Source: Piscicola geometra (lineage: Eukaryota; Annelida; Clitellata; Hirudinida; Piscicolidae). From it: 64,000 bases of DNA. Position numbers and translations under genes: made by a program. Under the pieces are notes generated by a model that was given only the letters and a program-made list of their open reading frames with translations, made no database searches and had not been told where the DNA came from. Of this stretch, positions 32,604 to 43,594 are shown one piece after another. Each line of letters begins with the position of its first letter. The first letter of the stretch is position 1. The stretch spans positions 10,111,100-10,175,099 of the forward strand of contig OX030957.1 of NCBI GenBank assembly GCA_943735955.1, given 5' to 3'.

Positions 32604-33966
32604 TGAAGAACATTCTATATGGGCCTATATGGGTCCCATATGGGCTAAATGGGCTAAGGGTAATCAATATGGGTCCTATATGGGTCCTATATGGGCTTCG
32701 TGGGCTAGAGATTATCTATATGGGCCCTATATGGGTCCTATATGGGCTAAATGGGCTTTAAAAAAGAATAAAATTTAACGTGTTTTTAAAGAAAAACCTA
32801 TTTGGAAAGTATATGGGTCCTAAATGGGCTAAATGAGCTTTGAATAATAATAAAAGTTAAAGTGTTTTCATGGAAAGCCTATGTGGGTCCTTTATGGGTC
32901 CTATATGGGCTAAATGGGCTTTAAAAAAAATAATTCTAAGTGTTTTCAAGGAAAGCCTATGTGGGTCCTTTATGGGTCCTATATGGGCTAAATGGGCTTT
33001 AAAAAAAATAATAATTCTGAGTGTTTTAAGGAAAGCCTATGTGGGTCCTATATGGGTCCTATATGGGCTAAATGGGCTTTGAATAATAAAAAAAGTTAAA
33101 GTGTTTTTATGGAAAGCCTATGTGGGTCCTATATGGGCTAAATAGGTTTTGAATAATAAAAAAAGTTTAAGTGTTTTCAAGGAAAGCCTATGTGGGTCCT
33201 ATATGGGTCCTATATGGGCTAAATGGGCTTTGAATAATGAAAAAAGTTGTAGTGTTTTCATGGAAAGCCTATATATCTATATAAGATACCAGCCATTTTT
33301 ATTAATATTTGTAATGACAAAAAAAAGCCGGTTAGCACTCCCCTTTACCAGAACAAATGAAACCATGGTATATAATTCATCAATAAATTATTCGCAACAG
33401 GTTCTGTCAAAATCAACTCAATTCAAACATACAGAAGAGAAATCAAAGTACACGTGTCCAAATTAGTAAAGCAAGCCAAGCAAAATTCAAAAAAAAATAA
33501 TCTTGAAGAATCCGATTAATCACATTTTTATATTTGGACTATTTTTCTTACATCTTTAAATTTATGTTTGGCAGAAATATTTTAATTGTTTTTTATAAAA
33601 ATAAATAATTTATCAATCAATCATGTGTTGCCCATATAGCCCATATGGGACCCACTTAATTTGGTGTAGCATTTTGACATGGGTCCCATATGGGCTGCCC
33701 ACATAGGGCCTATATGGGCTGCCCAGATAGGGCCCATATGGGCTGTCCATATAGGGCCCATATGGGCTGTCCATATAGGGCCCATATGGGCTGCCCATAT
33801 AGGGCCCATATAGTTGCCCATATGGGACCCACGTAAATCGGTGTAGCATTTTGACATGGGTCCCATATGGGCTGCCCATATGGGGCCCATATAGTTGCCC
33901 ATATGGGACCCATATAGTTGCCCATATGGGACCCATATAGGTCCCATATAGAATGTTCACAGGGAT
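32604..33966. mobile_element. Inverted-repeat element made of TATATGGG minisatellites
   Basis: The ends are inverted: GAACATTCTATATGGG at about 32608 and its complement ending GAATGTTC at about 33957. The left arm (32608-33270) is a minisatellite of units of about 80 bp with TATATGGGTCCTATATGGGC, AAATGGGCTTT and GTGTTTTCA(T/A)GGAAAGCCTA. The right arm (33630-33955) is a denser array of CCCATATAGGGCCCATATGG-type repeats in the opposite orientation. The middle (33275-33625) is unrelated AT-rich sequence. No transposase was found. The GPIWVPYGQ-type frames are chance products of the repeat. Confidence 0.75.
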
Positions 33967-36365
33967 GGGACAGATCTGCAGCCTCAGAATTCTTTGCGAA
34001 AAATACCAACAGCACCAAAAAAACCTCTACCATGTATTCACCGATTTCAAAAAGGCATTTGACAGAGTATGGCACGAAGCATTGTGGGCTACCCGAGTGA
34101 TCAAACACTTCTACGTTTTCATAAAGAGAATAAGAGACTGGTTCAGAGCTACGGTAGGATTGAAACAGGGTTATTTGATTTTCTCCCACTCTATTCAACA
34201 TCTTCCTGGAAAGAATCATGACTGAAACATTAGAAAACCACGAAAACACATTGTTGGAAGACGAATCACAAATATATGATTCGCCAAAGACATAGATGCT
34301 TTAGCGGAAAGTATAAAAGAGCTAAAGAACCTTGTTGAAGGAAATGACAACACCTTTATAGCCTATAGTTAGCAACCACCACGGATTTTTCAAAATTGTC
34401 AATTTAAATTTTTTTTATATACATTTAATAGATTTTTATTTGCCGATTGTGAATCTGTTTTTATTGTTTCAATATTCCAATGGGTTCAAAAGTTATTCAG
34501 CTTTTAAACTCGAATAAGTTGAACTTTCAGGAGAATTACGTACAGCACTGTTTGGCGTGAATAAATATGCGTTTCATGGACCAGGCTTTAAGAGTCTAAC
34601 TTTATCACTATACTTTTTCATTATCTCTCATATATTGATGAAACTTTTTTTTTATGAATTAAAATTCAAATTAACAAATTAAATTAAAAGCTTATTTTGA
34701 CAATTTAAATGAAAAAGTAACTTAATAGTGCTTTTGGGTCTCGTTCATGACGCCAGCATGATCAATTTGAATGATTTGAATGTTTTTTATCCTATTTAAG
34801 ATATTGAAAACATTTTTGGCATTTTATTTTTTACATGAAAAAAGGGCAAAAACAAGAACAAAAAATCGTATGAGATCCTAATCCGAAACCTTTTTCGAGT
34901 CTAAAGTTTAGAGGCATTTGGAGAGTCAAAAGCGTCAGAAAATCATTTCAAAGTTGACTTTCCAATTTTGATTTACAATTTTAACTATCATATTTTTTAA
35001 TTCATGTTTTTATATGCTTTATTTGAATGAGAATTAAATTATGAGACAAAATGGCGTGTAGTGAGCTTTTACGCATGCACTTTTAGTTATCTAGAAAGAA
35101 CCTAAAATTCCTAAATGACAGGCGATAAGTGTACTGGGTATGTATGATGTGGTCTTGAGGGCTCAAAAATAGGTTTAACTCAATGATTTTAGTATAATTT
35201 TAAAGAAAATAAAATTTATTTTCAAAATATAATTCAATCTTTTAAAATATGTTGCTGATTTTAGAGAGTTTTAATAAAAACCTTTCACCTCTCTCTAAAA
35301 ACATTATAATTCATTCCCTGCTCATCAAATTTAATATCTTTTGACATATTTTATAGAACTTTAGAGAATTTCTCAAAAATGTTTAATTTCTTTTTATACT
35401 CTCTTTTTTGAGAGAGCAACTTGAAAAACGTTAAAATATGCTGGTGCCCAAACTGTGGATAACATAGTGTAAAACTAGTTATCGCTTTTAAAATTGTTAT
35501 TTAGTTTTAATATTATTAAAATTATATTCATTGAAAAGAAAATTCATTTTTAAACCTTAAAATTATCAATTGACCTTAGTCAAAACATTAATAAGTTAAA
35601 GTTATTCAGTTTTATACGATGACTATCATTCATAAAAATTCCCCGGTTAAAGCTAATTTGCATAGCCTCGTGGTGGTTGCTACCTATAGTATGCAAATCA
35701 GTGCAAAAAAACCGATGACCAACAACAGTAACGGCATCAACACTGACATAAGGGTCCGTGGCAAAAAGCTGACAACCGTCAAAAGTTTTCAAATACCTAG
35801 GTGCAATTGTGATTGATGCCGGTTTAAAATCAGAAATGCTTTCCAAATCTTACAAAAAACAACAGTCCTTACAAAACTGAAACCACTCTGGAAAGATAAA
35901 AACCTCAGCTGAAAAATTCGTTTTATGCGTGTCTTGGTAACGTCTATATTCCTGTACGCCTACGAATCATAGACATTATCAATGGACTTGTAATGAAATG
36001 AGATGCATCCAAATACTTGTAGGCATTTTTTTCAAAGATAGAATCACCAACGATTAAGTCCAAAGAAGAGTTTCAAATGCTATTAGGCCACATGAAGACC
36101 TACTGACTACGGTGAAAGAAGGAAAATGAAATGTTATGGTCATGTCTCTCGTTTCTCATGGCTGGCCAAAACAGTTATTGAATGCACTGTTCAGGGGGAA
36201 GAAAGAGATGCAAACAGAGGAAAATATAAGATAAGAATGTAGAAGAACGGACAGGGTTGTAGCTTAACGACTTTTTGAAAATTACAGAAAACCGAGAAAA
36301 ATACAAAAAATTGAGTCTAGTTCTACCTTGGTGCCCTAACGGTTTTCAAGACTATGGGAGACTGG
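33962..36365 (+). mobile_element. LINE relic with RT, interrupted, ending in (GACT)n
   Basis: Plus strand. Part 1 (33962-34368) has QQHQKNLYHVFTDFKKAFDR, VWHEALWATRV and TVGLKQGY, the RT finger and palm blocks. Part 2 (35683-36365) has GKKLTTVKSF, DAGLKSEMLSK, VLVTSIFLYAYES, MKCYGHVSR, and a final segment matching the usual W..iv......P. tail. The two parts are separated by a 1.3 kb DNA transposon, and the frame continues across when that is left out. The relic has stops and frame changes and is inactive. Its 3' end runs straight into the (GACT)n tract. Confidence 0.85.
34369..35682. mobile_element. DNA transposon with TAGCAACCACCACG ends
   Basis: Terminal repeat TTAGCAACCACCACGG on the left and TAGCAACCACCACGAGG on the right (reversed), flanked by the 7-bp duplication CCTATAG (34362-34368 and 35683-35689). 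1314 bp, AT-rich, without a recognisable transposase. Duplication length and ends could fit hAT or P-like superfamilies. The class is not settled. Confidence 0.8.
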
Positions 36366-36794
36366 CTGACTGACTGACTGACTGACTGACTGACTGACTG
36401 ACTGACTGACTGACTGACTGACTGACTGACTGACTGACTGACTGACTGACTGACTGACTGACTGACTGACTGACTGACTGACTGACTGACTGACTGACTG
36501 ACTGACTGACTGACTGACTGACTGACTGACTGACTGACTGACTGACTGACTGACTGACTGACTGACTGACTGACTGACTGACTGACTGACTGACTGACTG
36601 ACTGACTGACTGACTGACTGACTGACTGACTGACTGACTGACTGACTGACTGACTGACTGACTGACTGACTGACTGACTGACTGACTGACTGACTGACTG
36701 ACTGACTGACTGACTGACTGACTGACTGACTGACTGACTGACTGACTGACTGACTGACTGACTGACTGACTGACTGACCGACCGACTGACTGAC
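36366..36794. repeat. (GACT)n microsatellite, ~429 bp
   Basis: About 107 units of CTGA/GACT, pure except for two CCGA units near the right end (36778-36784). It starts directly after the 3' end of the LINE, so it probably grew from that element's 3' tail. The long SVSQ reading frame on the minus strand is a product of the repeat. Confidence 0.97.
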
Positions 36795-37224
36795 TTATTG
36801 TTTCGTCTCATCTGAAAATGCGGCCCACAATATTAAAAAATAGAATAAAGATTAGATTTTTCTGTATTTTAAAGTCTACTTTGCAAACTCTCACAAATGG
36901 ATTAGAACATATTCATAAAATTTCTAATTAATTATTAGAAACAAAATTTCATACACCTATTCAATTCAGTCTTTTTTATTTAGCTTTTAATTATATATAT
37001 TATTAAAATATGAATCTTTACTTGAATTATAAATGAGCTGTGAAATGAAATAGTAGTTATTCCCATCACTCAATCTTATCCCACCGCCGTCAACCCACCA
37101 ACAACCCCTCGCCAACCACATACAAGTTTTTTTTTCCGAATAAAATTTAGTTAAGTTTTATTCAAAAGTAACTTAGCTTTAAATTATATTTTTTTTAAAT
37201 TTTGAGATTTTAAATATTTTTAGT
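36795..37224. other. Nothing recognised
   Basis: AT-rich spacer without coding signals. Confidence 0.5.
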
Positions 37225-37430
37225 GAGCGGCATCGACGGCGATTCTGAGGGGTCCAAGGGGTCCGTCTTTTTGGACTCTTTTTTTCGATAAATTTTTTAA
37301 AATTCTTGTTTGATACAATCATAATCGTTAGCCATGGCATAAAACAGAATTTTTATATAGACCCGCTCACTACCAAAAAGTGGGGAGGTCCAAACCCCAG
37401 GACCTCCTCAGGATCGCCGCACATGTCTGT
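37225..37430. repeat. Palindromic GGCGATCCTGAGG repeat
   Basis: About 200 bp with inverted ends: GGCGATTCTGAGGGGTCC at 37238-37255 and GGACCTCCTCAGGATCGCCG at about 37401-37420. The same end motif occurs in the palindromes at 59726-59940, so it is a small inverted-repeat family. Confidence 0.7.
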
Positions 37431-37547
37431 CAGAATTTTTCGCTAAAGTCTGTTTGTTAAGGACCATTCGCGCCAGGTCTGCGCTCAGTCAAGCTGAAAG
37501 ATCCTGATTTTACCTATTTTTCTGATATGGCTAACCCAGCTTAGAAA

Positions 37548-38590
37548 GGGGCCATCCATAAAAGACGTCCATTTTTTTTGCTTTTTTTTACCCCTCCTCC
37601 CCCCTTGTCCACTTTTGTCCATTTTGACTAAAACCCTCTTCTCCCCCCTAGTTGTGGACGTCCAAAACATATAAATTACCGGACTTAAATCAATGAGTAT
37701 TTTTGGGAAATTTACAACAATATAAAGAGTATGTGTTTACAAATATTCATTTATAAATTCCAATTATTTTCAGGAAAAGTTCTTAATGAAATAATAACTG
37801 TTCAAAATCATTTTAGTAAATCAGTGTAATCAAAATGTAATAAACAAATTATCCACCATCGTTCAATCAACAGAAAATTCTGACTTAAGACATTCAAACA
37901 TGTTTCGTATAATTTAAACATCTGTTTTTGAATCTTCAATTGCTAATTGAGTGGCAATCAATCAATCAAATACATAAATTTCTATAGTTCACTAGCAGGA
38001 ATATTGCAGTGGACGTTCTTATGTTTTTTCATTGCCGCTTGCGATGGAAAATATTTGCCACAGAAACATTCTCTTGGAAAGTATACATTTTGCTGCATTT
38101 GTTTAATAATAAAAATTGTTTTTATAGGTTAAGAGTGCATTTGAAAATTTCAATAAATTTTACATTTCTTTGGAAAATAATTTTTTGTCCTATATCTAAT
38201 TTTTTAAAAATAAAGTCAAATTCAAATATTTCAGTCATTTTTAACCCCAACACAGAATAAAAATCATTAAAGATTTTCTGGAAAAACTTTAAGTATTGTT
38301 ATTTGAGATTTTATTGTATTTGGCAAATTAAACTTTAACAACATATTTAAAAAAACAATATTCAAGCGTATTAATTATTATTGAACCTATCGTTTCTAAA
38401 TATAAACTGTTTGTGAAAGATTGTTTGGGTATGCATCCCAAATCTCTTGTCATTAAACTAGAAGTATTTTGCAGTAAATTTATGCAAAACTACTGCACTA
38501 CGATGTGGATATCCACTTTGGCCTAAACCCCCTCTCCCCTTATCCACTTTAGTCCACTTTTTGCTGTGGACGTCTTTTATGGATGGCCCC
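37548..38590. mobile_element. Inverted-repeat element, GGGGCCATCCATAAAAGACG ends
   Basis: 1043 bp with nearly perfect inverted ends of about 23 bp (GGGGCCATCCATAAAAGACG plus TCC), each followed inward by a pyrimidine/purine-rich stretch with GTCCACTTTTGTCC-like motifs. No target duplication is obvious. It contains a tiny LINE 3'-tail fragment at 37956-37990 (CAATCAATCAATCAAATAC, TTTCTATAG). No transposase was found. Confidence 0.75.
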
Positions 38591-39123
38591 GAACAGATCA
38601 ATGTAAATGTAAAGTTTATTTAGTTAATAAATTATTTTTCCGTAAAGACTTCGCTACCGTCAAAACTATCTGGCTGAACGGGTAGCCTTGTGTGTAACGA
38701 ATCTCGGCTTGAACAATAGTTAATGGTCCTATTATTGTTTTTACTATTATTAAATTATGTAACTTCACCTGGAAGATCATTAACAAGTGATTGTACAAAC
38801 GAAATGTCCGAAATCACGTGAATCTGATTATATATTCTAATTTCAATATAACTAGGAAAAGAATTTTTTTTATATTGTGCTAGATAATAGTAGCAACCCC
38901 AATCAATTTTTAAAACTTGTTCATTTATTAAAATTGAAATGCCTAAATTTGTAGATTTTGATTTACTGATTTTAAATACGTTAACCAAATTGTAATTTTT
39001 TTGTTGAAAAAAGTTATACCTATTTTTAAATGTAAAATGAGCACATTTTTTTGCCATTTTTACGTCATAATCTATGAGCAATTCACGGCCCCTTACAAGA
39101 CAAAAATATTGTTTTTTTGTCAT
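38591..39123 (-). other. Unassigned reading frames, possibly a decayed gene
   Basis: A 122-codon minus-strand frame (39123-38755) starts MTKKQYFCLVRGRELLID and ends VQSLVNDLPGEVT. It has mixed composition unlike the surrounding AT-rich filler, and CTTCCAGGTGAAG near its end could be a donor. I see no known domain and no promoter, so it may be chance or part of an old element. Confidence 0.2.
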
Positions 39124-40568
39124 AACTTTTTTTTCTTCTTATGTTGGTGAAAATCACTAGTTTTACTTAATTTGATATAAGGAATCAGAATTAAAAGTTA
39201 AAAGAGTAATCTCTTTAAAAATGACAAAGTTATTAACATTTAAAAAGCTTCTCTTATGGAAGAAATCAACTTTTACTTAGTTTATTCTCATTAATTATTA
39301 CATACTTTGGTAAGGTTTGATTAGCTATTTGTTTCTAAGGAATCTAAAATTAAAGTAATTGAGCCTTACATCTTTTATCAATGTTCTCAAGGAAGGAAAA
39401 AACTGTTTAAATACGTTTATTCAATGTGCAAAGGCTGAAATTATTATTTAATAAATTGTTAAATCAACAAAAAAATTTGGCATTATACCTACCATCCAGA
39501 TTTTTAATAGTTTCATGTTCTTCAATAAGCAAATGTCTTTTAGAAATACTAGAATTAGGGGCTTAAAGAATTTTCTTCTTGTAATAATCTAGTTTTAAAA
39601 TTTTGACATGAGATGCCAAGGGTTTCACACATAGGACCAAGAAAAGTCATTGTTAAAAGACCTGTATGTAAAATTATGAACTCTAAAAGTTGATAAAAAA
39701 AATATTAAATGTTATTAATTAAAAATAAAAAATCTTTAAAACTTTAATACAAATAAAAATATTCACTTAAAAATCGAGAAAAAAATAAAGTTAATTAAAC
39801 GAAGTATCCTGTACTATTGCAATCGAATGTGTAGTAGACAAAAAATTGGAAGATGTGTTAACTTGAACAATTTTGTGTTAGGTCGAAAGCATGTACACTT
39901 TAAGATCTATTTTTATCTTTTTCACAACTTTTTTTTAAAGAATTTTATTGAGTATAAATTATACTTTTTCAATAACTTTCTTAAGTAAAAAATATCTTTT
40001 TTGATTCTCGAATAACTAAATTTAAAGCTTTGCCTCAAGTTTTTTGGCTTTTCACTTAATATTTGTTCAACTTGAAAAATATAAAAATAGATTACATAAA
40101 GACAAATCTAATTATGTATAATTCAATATTATACGTAATTTCTTTAGTTAGGCGAATTAATAAAAGAATAAGTACGTATAAAAAGTAGCAGCCACAAAAT
40201 TATAGCTTATTAACGTACGCTGGATTCAAAAGATATTTTGATTAAAATCTTTTTATTTGAAAGCTTACATAATATATAATTTATTGATAAAATACTCATT
40301 TAAAAGTTAATAAAATTGTCTTTCATGCCCTTGCTTTTTTCTTCGATAGAATAACGCATAGCCTAAATTTTAAGACTTTTCTATAATTTTCTGTAAAACG
40401 TCACTTTTGCTCATTAGCATAAGTCGATTTGGGTTACTTATAATAGCTTTTCAATGAATATTTCAACTTATATTCATCAAGTATAATATATTTATATATA
40501 ATATAAATACTATATTTTTATCAAGTAACTATAGTTATCTAGTAAGGGTTTGGGATTGGCCTTTTCAG
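39124..40568. other. Upstream region of the insulin-like gene
   Basis: AT-rich with no coding frame. It presumably holds the upstream regulatory DNA of the gene at 40712. No specific site can be supported. Confidence 0.4.
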
Positions 40569-40578
40569 TATAAAAAGG
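40569..40578 (+). promoter_or_regulatory. TATA box of the insulin-like peptide gene
   Basis: TATAAAAAGG at 40569, in AGTATAAAAAGGCGAGG, is a strong TATA box. A start near 40598-40602 (TTACAACTAAG) would lie about 30 bp downstream, and the coding ATG follows at 40712. Confidence 0.7.
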
Positions 40579-40711
40579 CGAGGTGTATTAAATAATTTAC
40601 AACTAAGTTTTCTCTTTTCAACAAACCGGTTTGTTTTACCCATTAAACATAATTCTAAAATACATATTTAAAAAAAATATTTTTTCAGATTCAGATAAAA
40701 AAGTTCAAAAA

Positions 40712-41347
40712 ATGTTTTGTTTCAATTCAATAGCTCTTCTAGTGGCGATAGTTTGTTTTCAAGAGTTTACTGAAGGCGTTCGTCAGAACAGGTTGAATGA
40801 AAGCGCTATTGTAAAAGAGTGTGACCCCAAAAAGCTTTATAAAATCATGCTAAAAGAGTGTAGTAGAGTTGGAGACCCCGACTACGACTACGATATTGAT
40901 AAAAGAAGTTTCGAAGTGGAAAAAGGGTTCAGTTATGACGACAGGTTGGAAGAAGCTGAAGTATCTCAGGAGGGCTACTCATTGGAAAAGGAAGAAATCA
41001 CCTATTTCGAAGAAAACGATAATGAAAACTTTATAAAACAAAAACTCAGTGAAATAAAAAAGCTTTTAAGCATGGACATTTCTAAGTTTCCAACCTGGGA
41101 GAGGCAAATTCGAAAAATCGCTCACAGAAATAAAAGAGAATTAAGAAGATTTGGTAAGTGTATTATCTGAGATTTTTCAATTAATTGAAAGTTTTTCATC
41201 AATTTCATAATTCCGTATGTAAATTTTGTTAAACTTTTTATTTCATTTATTTTCTTTTCAGGACCACACCCAATTCAGGAGGTGTGTTGTGTCCAGGGTT
41301 GTCCTAGGGCCTTTTTTAGGGACATATGCCGCGGCGGTATGAATTGA
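40712..41347 (+). CDS. Insulin/relaxin-family peptide precursor
   Basis: Two coding exons, 40712-41153 and 41262-41347 (donor TTTG/GTAAGTG, acceptor TTTTCTTTTCAG), give 175 residues. Residues 1-22 are a signal peptide (hydrophobic SIALLVAIVCF). The B-chain region has C37 and C50. Dibasic sites lie at KR64-65, KR141-142 and RR145-146. A long acidic connecting peptide lies between. The A chain at the C-terminus has CCVQGCPRAFFRDIC (C156, C157, C161, C170), exactly the CC-x3-C-x8-C signature of the family. The product should be a secreted two-chain hormone after removal of the C-peptide. The intron lies just before the A chain, at phase 1. Unusual points: the B-chain spacing is C-x12-C where x11 is usual, and the C-peptide is long. 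An upstream 60-bp intron in the 5' UTR (40629-40688) is possible. The ATG at 40712 starts the signal peptide. An in-frame extension upstream lacks an ATG. Confidence 0.9.
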
Positions 41348-41509
41348 AGAGTGTCTCATTTCTGCAGCCTAGATTATATTTTATCATTTCATTTTAGCAT
41401 TTTTAGCTTTTTAAAATATAAACAATTAATTTATTCACTAATTGTTTAATCAAGATTTTCTTGAAAGTTATTACATTTATATACATATATACATGTTAAC
41501 ATTGGGCTT

Positions 41510-41515
41510 AATAAA
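41510..41515 (+). other. Poly(A) signal AATAAA of the insulin-like gene
   Basis: AATAAA about 165 bp after the stop codon, the first such signal downstream, in an AT-rich 3' UTR. Confidence 0.6.
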
Positions 41516-41654
41516 TATAATTGAACTTTTAACACATTCTTCATTTAAATTTTGAATAAATAAAAAATCGAAAAAAAAATAGTATATATGGTATATATAA
41601 AGAAAAGTAAAGAAAGAATTTAATGTTGTTAAGTTTTAAGTTAATGAGTTTTAA

Positions 41655-41870
41655 ATTGAAGGACCGGCATAATGAAATATACGTTTAGAAAATGAAAAGA
41701 ATGATAAAATGTTTTTGTGTTAAGAATCATAGATTATTTCTATAGGGTTGAATAATTAGTGAATCAATGTAAATAGAAGAGACTGATTTTTCAATTTGGA
41801 CATAATGAGAGAAATTGTAAATATAATCCTCTATTTAATGGGCAGCCAATTTAATAAAATGAGGGAAGGT
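41655..41870 (-). mobile_element. Strongly decayed CR1/L2-like LINE 3' end
   Basis: The minus strand reads NWLPIK, then RIIFTISLI, later SFSKRIFHYAGPSI, which are the HWLPI..RI.FKI and F..AGP.iWN blocks of the LINE family seen at 21664 and 26330. Frame changes and stops are frequent. Confidence 0.65.
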
Positions 41871-43594
41871 GGGATGTACAAATACATTTCTAAAAGTCTT
41901 GGTGACCCTTTAAAAATCGTTAGGCGATCCCTGACAGCTAATAACATTACCGTAAAAACAAATAAAGATAATATAAAAATAACCGTAGAATACTAATAAT
42001 CTCGAGGAGAAGGCAGATGTACGTTGCACATTAAATGACGTTTAACGCATAATCAAATGATTCGAATAATCAATGTTGAAGCAATTCAATTCTTCAAAAC
42101 ATTTGCATTTCACTTAACGTCCACAATCGTTAAAAGCCTTTTTTTCAAGCGAAACTTGTCTCTCAGCCACTTTCTCCAATCTTCTCCAAACCAACCAAAC
42201 ATCTGTTAGCCTCTCAACCACTCAGCAGCTGGTTGAGATGCCGTTTAGGCAAATGTTTAATGAAAATTTAATATGCGTTTTTAATTAGTGAAAAGATTAT
42301 TTAAATCTTGGTTTAATTTCGTTCAAACTTTAAATTTCCAAATGGTGCGTAATAGCCCTGATTAGAATTGCCAATTTTGCATTTGTTAGAAGTTAATGAT
42401 TCTTCAAGAAGCTTCATTTGCATTCAACTCAGTAAACCTTCTGAAACTGATTTGCATTCGGAGAAGCGATGCATCTTTTTAAAAGGTATAATGAATGATT
42501 TGAATAAAGGACATTGATTTAGCTAAAGCATTTCAATTTTTTCAAAGCCTTAGTTTGAGGTTAAAGCTGCTTTTTATTTAAAAAAAATATTAAAAGCTAT
42601 CAAAAACTGAAAGTTGAAAATAAACAGATATGGAGAAAGACTGAAAATGATTCTATTCATCCCTAAGAGATCTTTGGGAGTATATGCGTTCAAAAGCGTC
42701 TACACAAGAGGCGGGAGGAAGCAATTACTTCCAGTTGAAGTGAGGGGGGGGGGGGAAATTCCCCTTCAGCAAAAATAAAAAATAAACTTTAAAAAAATTT
42801 CAAATTTGTTGAAAGATATGTGAACTAGCTTTGTGAACTAGCATTAGTCTCAAATTTTGTATACAAATTAATCGTCCCCCCACCCTCTAAATTTGTTTTT
42901 TTAATAATTTATCGTTATATAATAAAATTATGGCAAAATTTAAAATCATTAGTCTGTAATTTTAATCGATAAAATTTTTTCTAAAACTTACAAAAATTAT
43001 TTTAATTTCTGTAAATCTATAAAAAAACCTCGTGCACAGAAGTCATTTTATACTTTTTAGAAATACACATTGTGTTTTCATGTTAAATATAAATTGACTT
43101 ATGTGAGTGACGTTTTTTCTAGTTCTGATTAAAGTAACTCGTTTTCATGAGTCTCATAGCTCTTGGCAGTACTTTTTATATTGATGAAACTCTCACTTTC
43201 AGCCCCCCAAGAGCGTATCATCGCGCAAGATGAATAGCAAAAGGTATCTACTGTTTTAAGATGCTTCTTTTCAGAGGACAGTTAATATAGAAAGTGGAAT
43301 AAATTCAAGCCATCAAAAAATTTGTCTTTTTGCCATCACACAATATGTCAAGGTTTAGTTCACTGCCCACAGCGCCTGTGATGCTCTTTACAATGATCTG
43401 TAATAAAGAATTCCACTGTTTAATAAAACTATTTCGAAAAAAGCGGTTGATTAATTGAAAGGTCATTTTTTGGTTTGAGTGAAGATTTGTCAAGTTTATC
43501 AATATTTTCGAAAAAAGTGGATGCTGGAAAAAAAATCATCACCAAAGTCAAATTCTGTTTAAAAAAATTGATTTAGGGAAAATTTTAAATTCAA
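41870..43594. other. Nothing recognised
   Basis: AT-rich with a G run at about 42746-42757. Short frames at 41796-41996 and 43305-43502 show no domain. Confidence 0.5.

Noticed and set aside
33613..34249. Gly/Pro/Tyr-rich proteins with PYGQ and HMGP repeats
   Set aside because: All frames of the TATATGGG minisatellite are open. Several overlapping frames look equally good, and no gene signals are present.
36323..36811. 162-aa SVSQ repeat protein
   Set aside because: Pure translation of the (GACT)n microsatellite.
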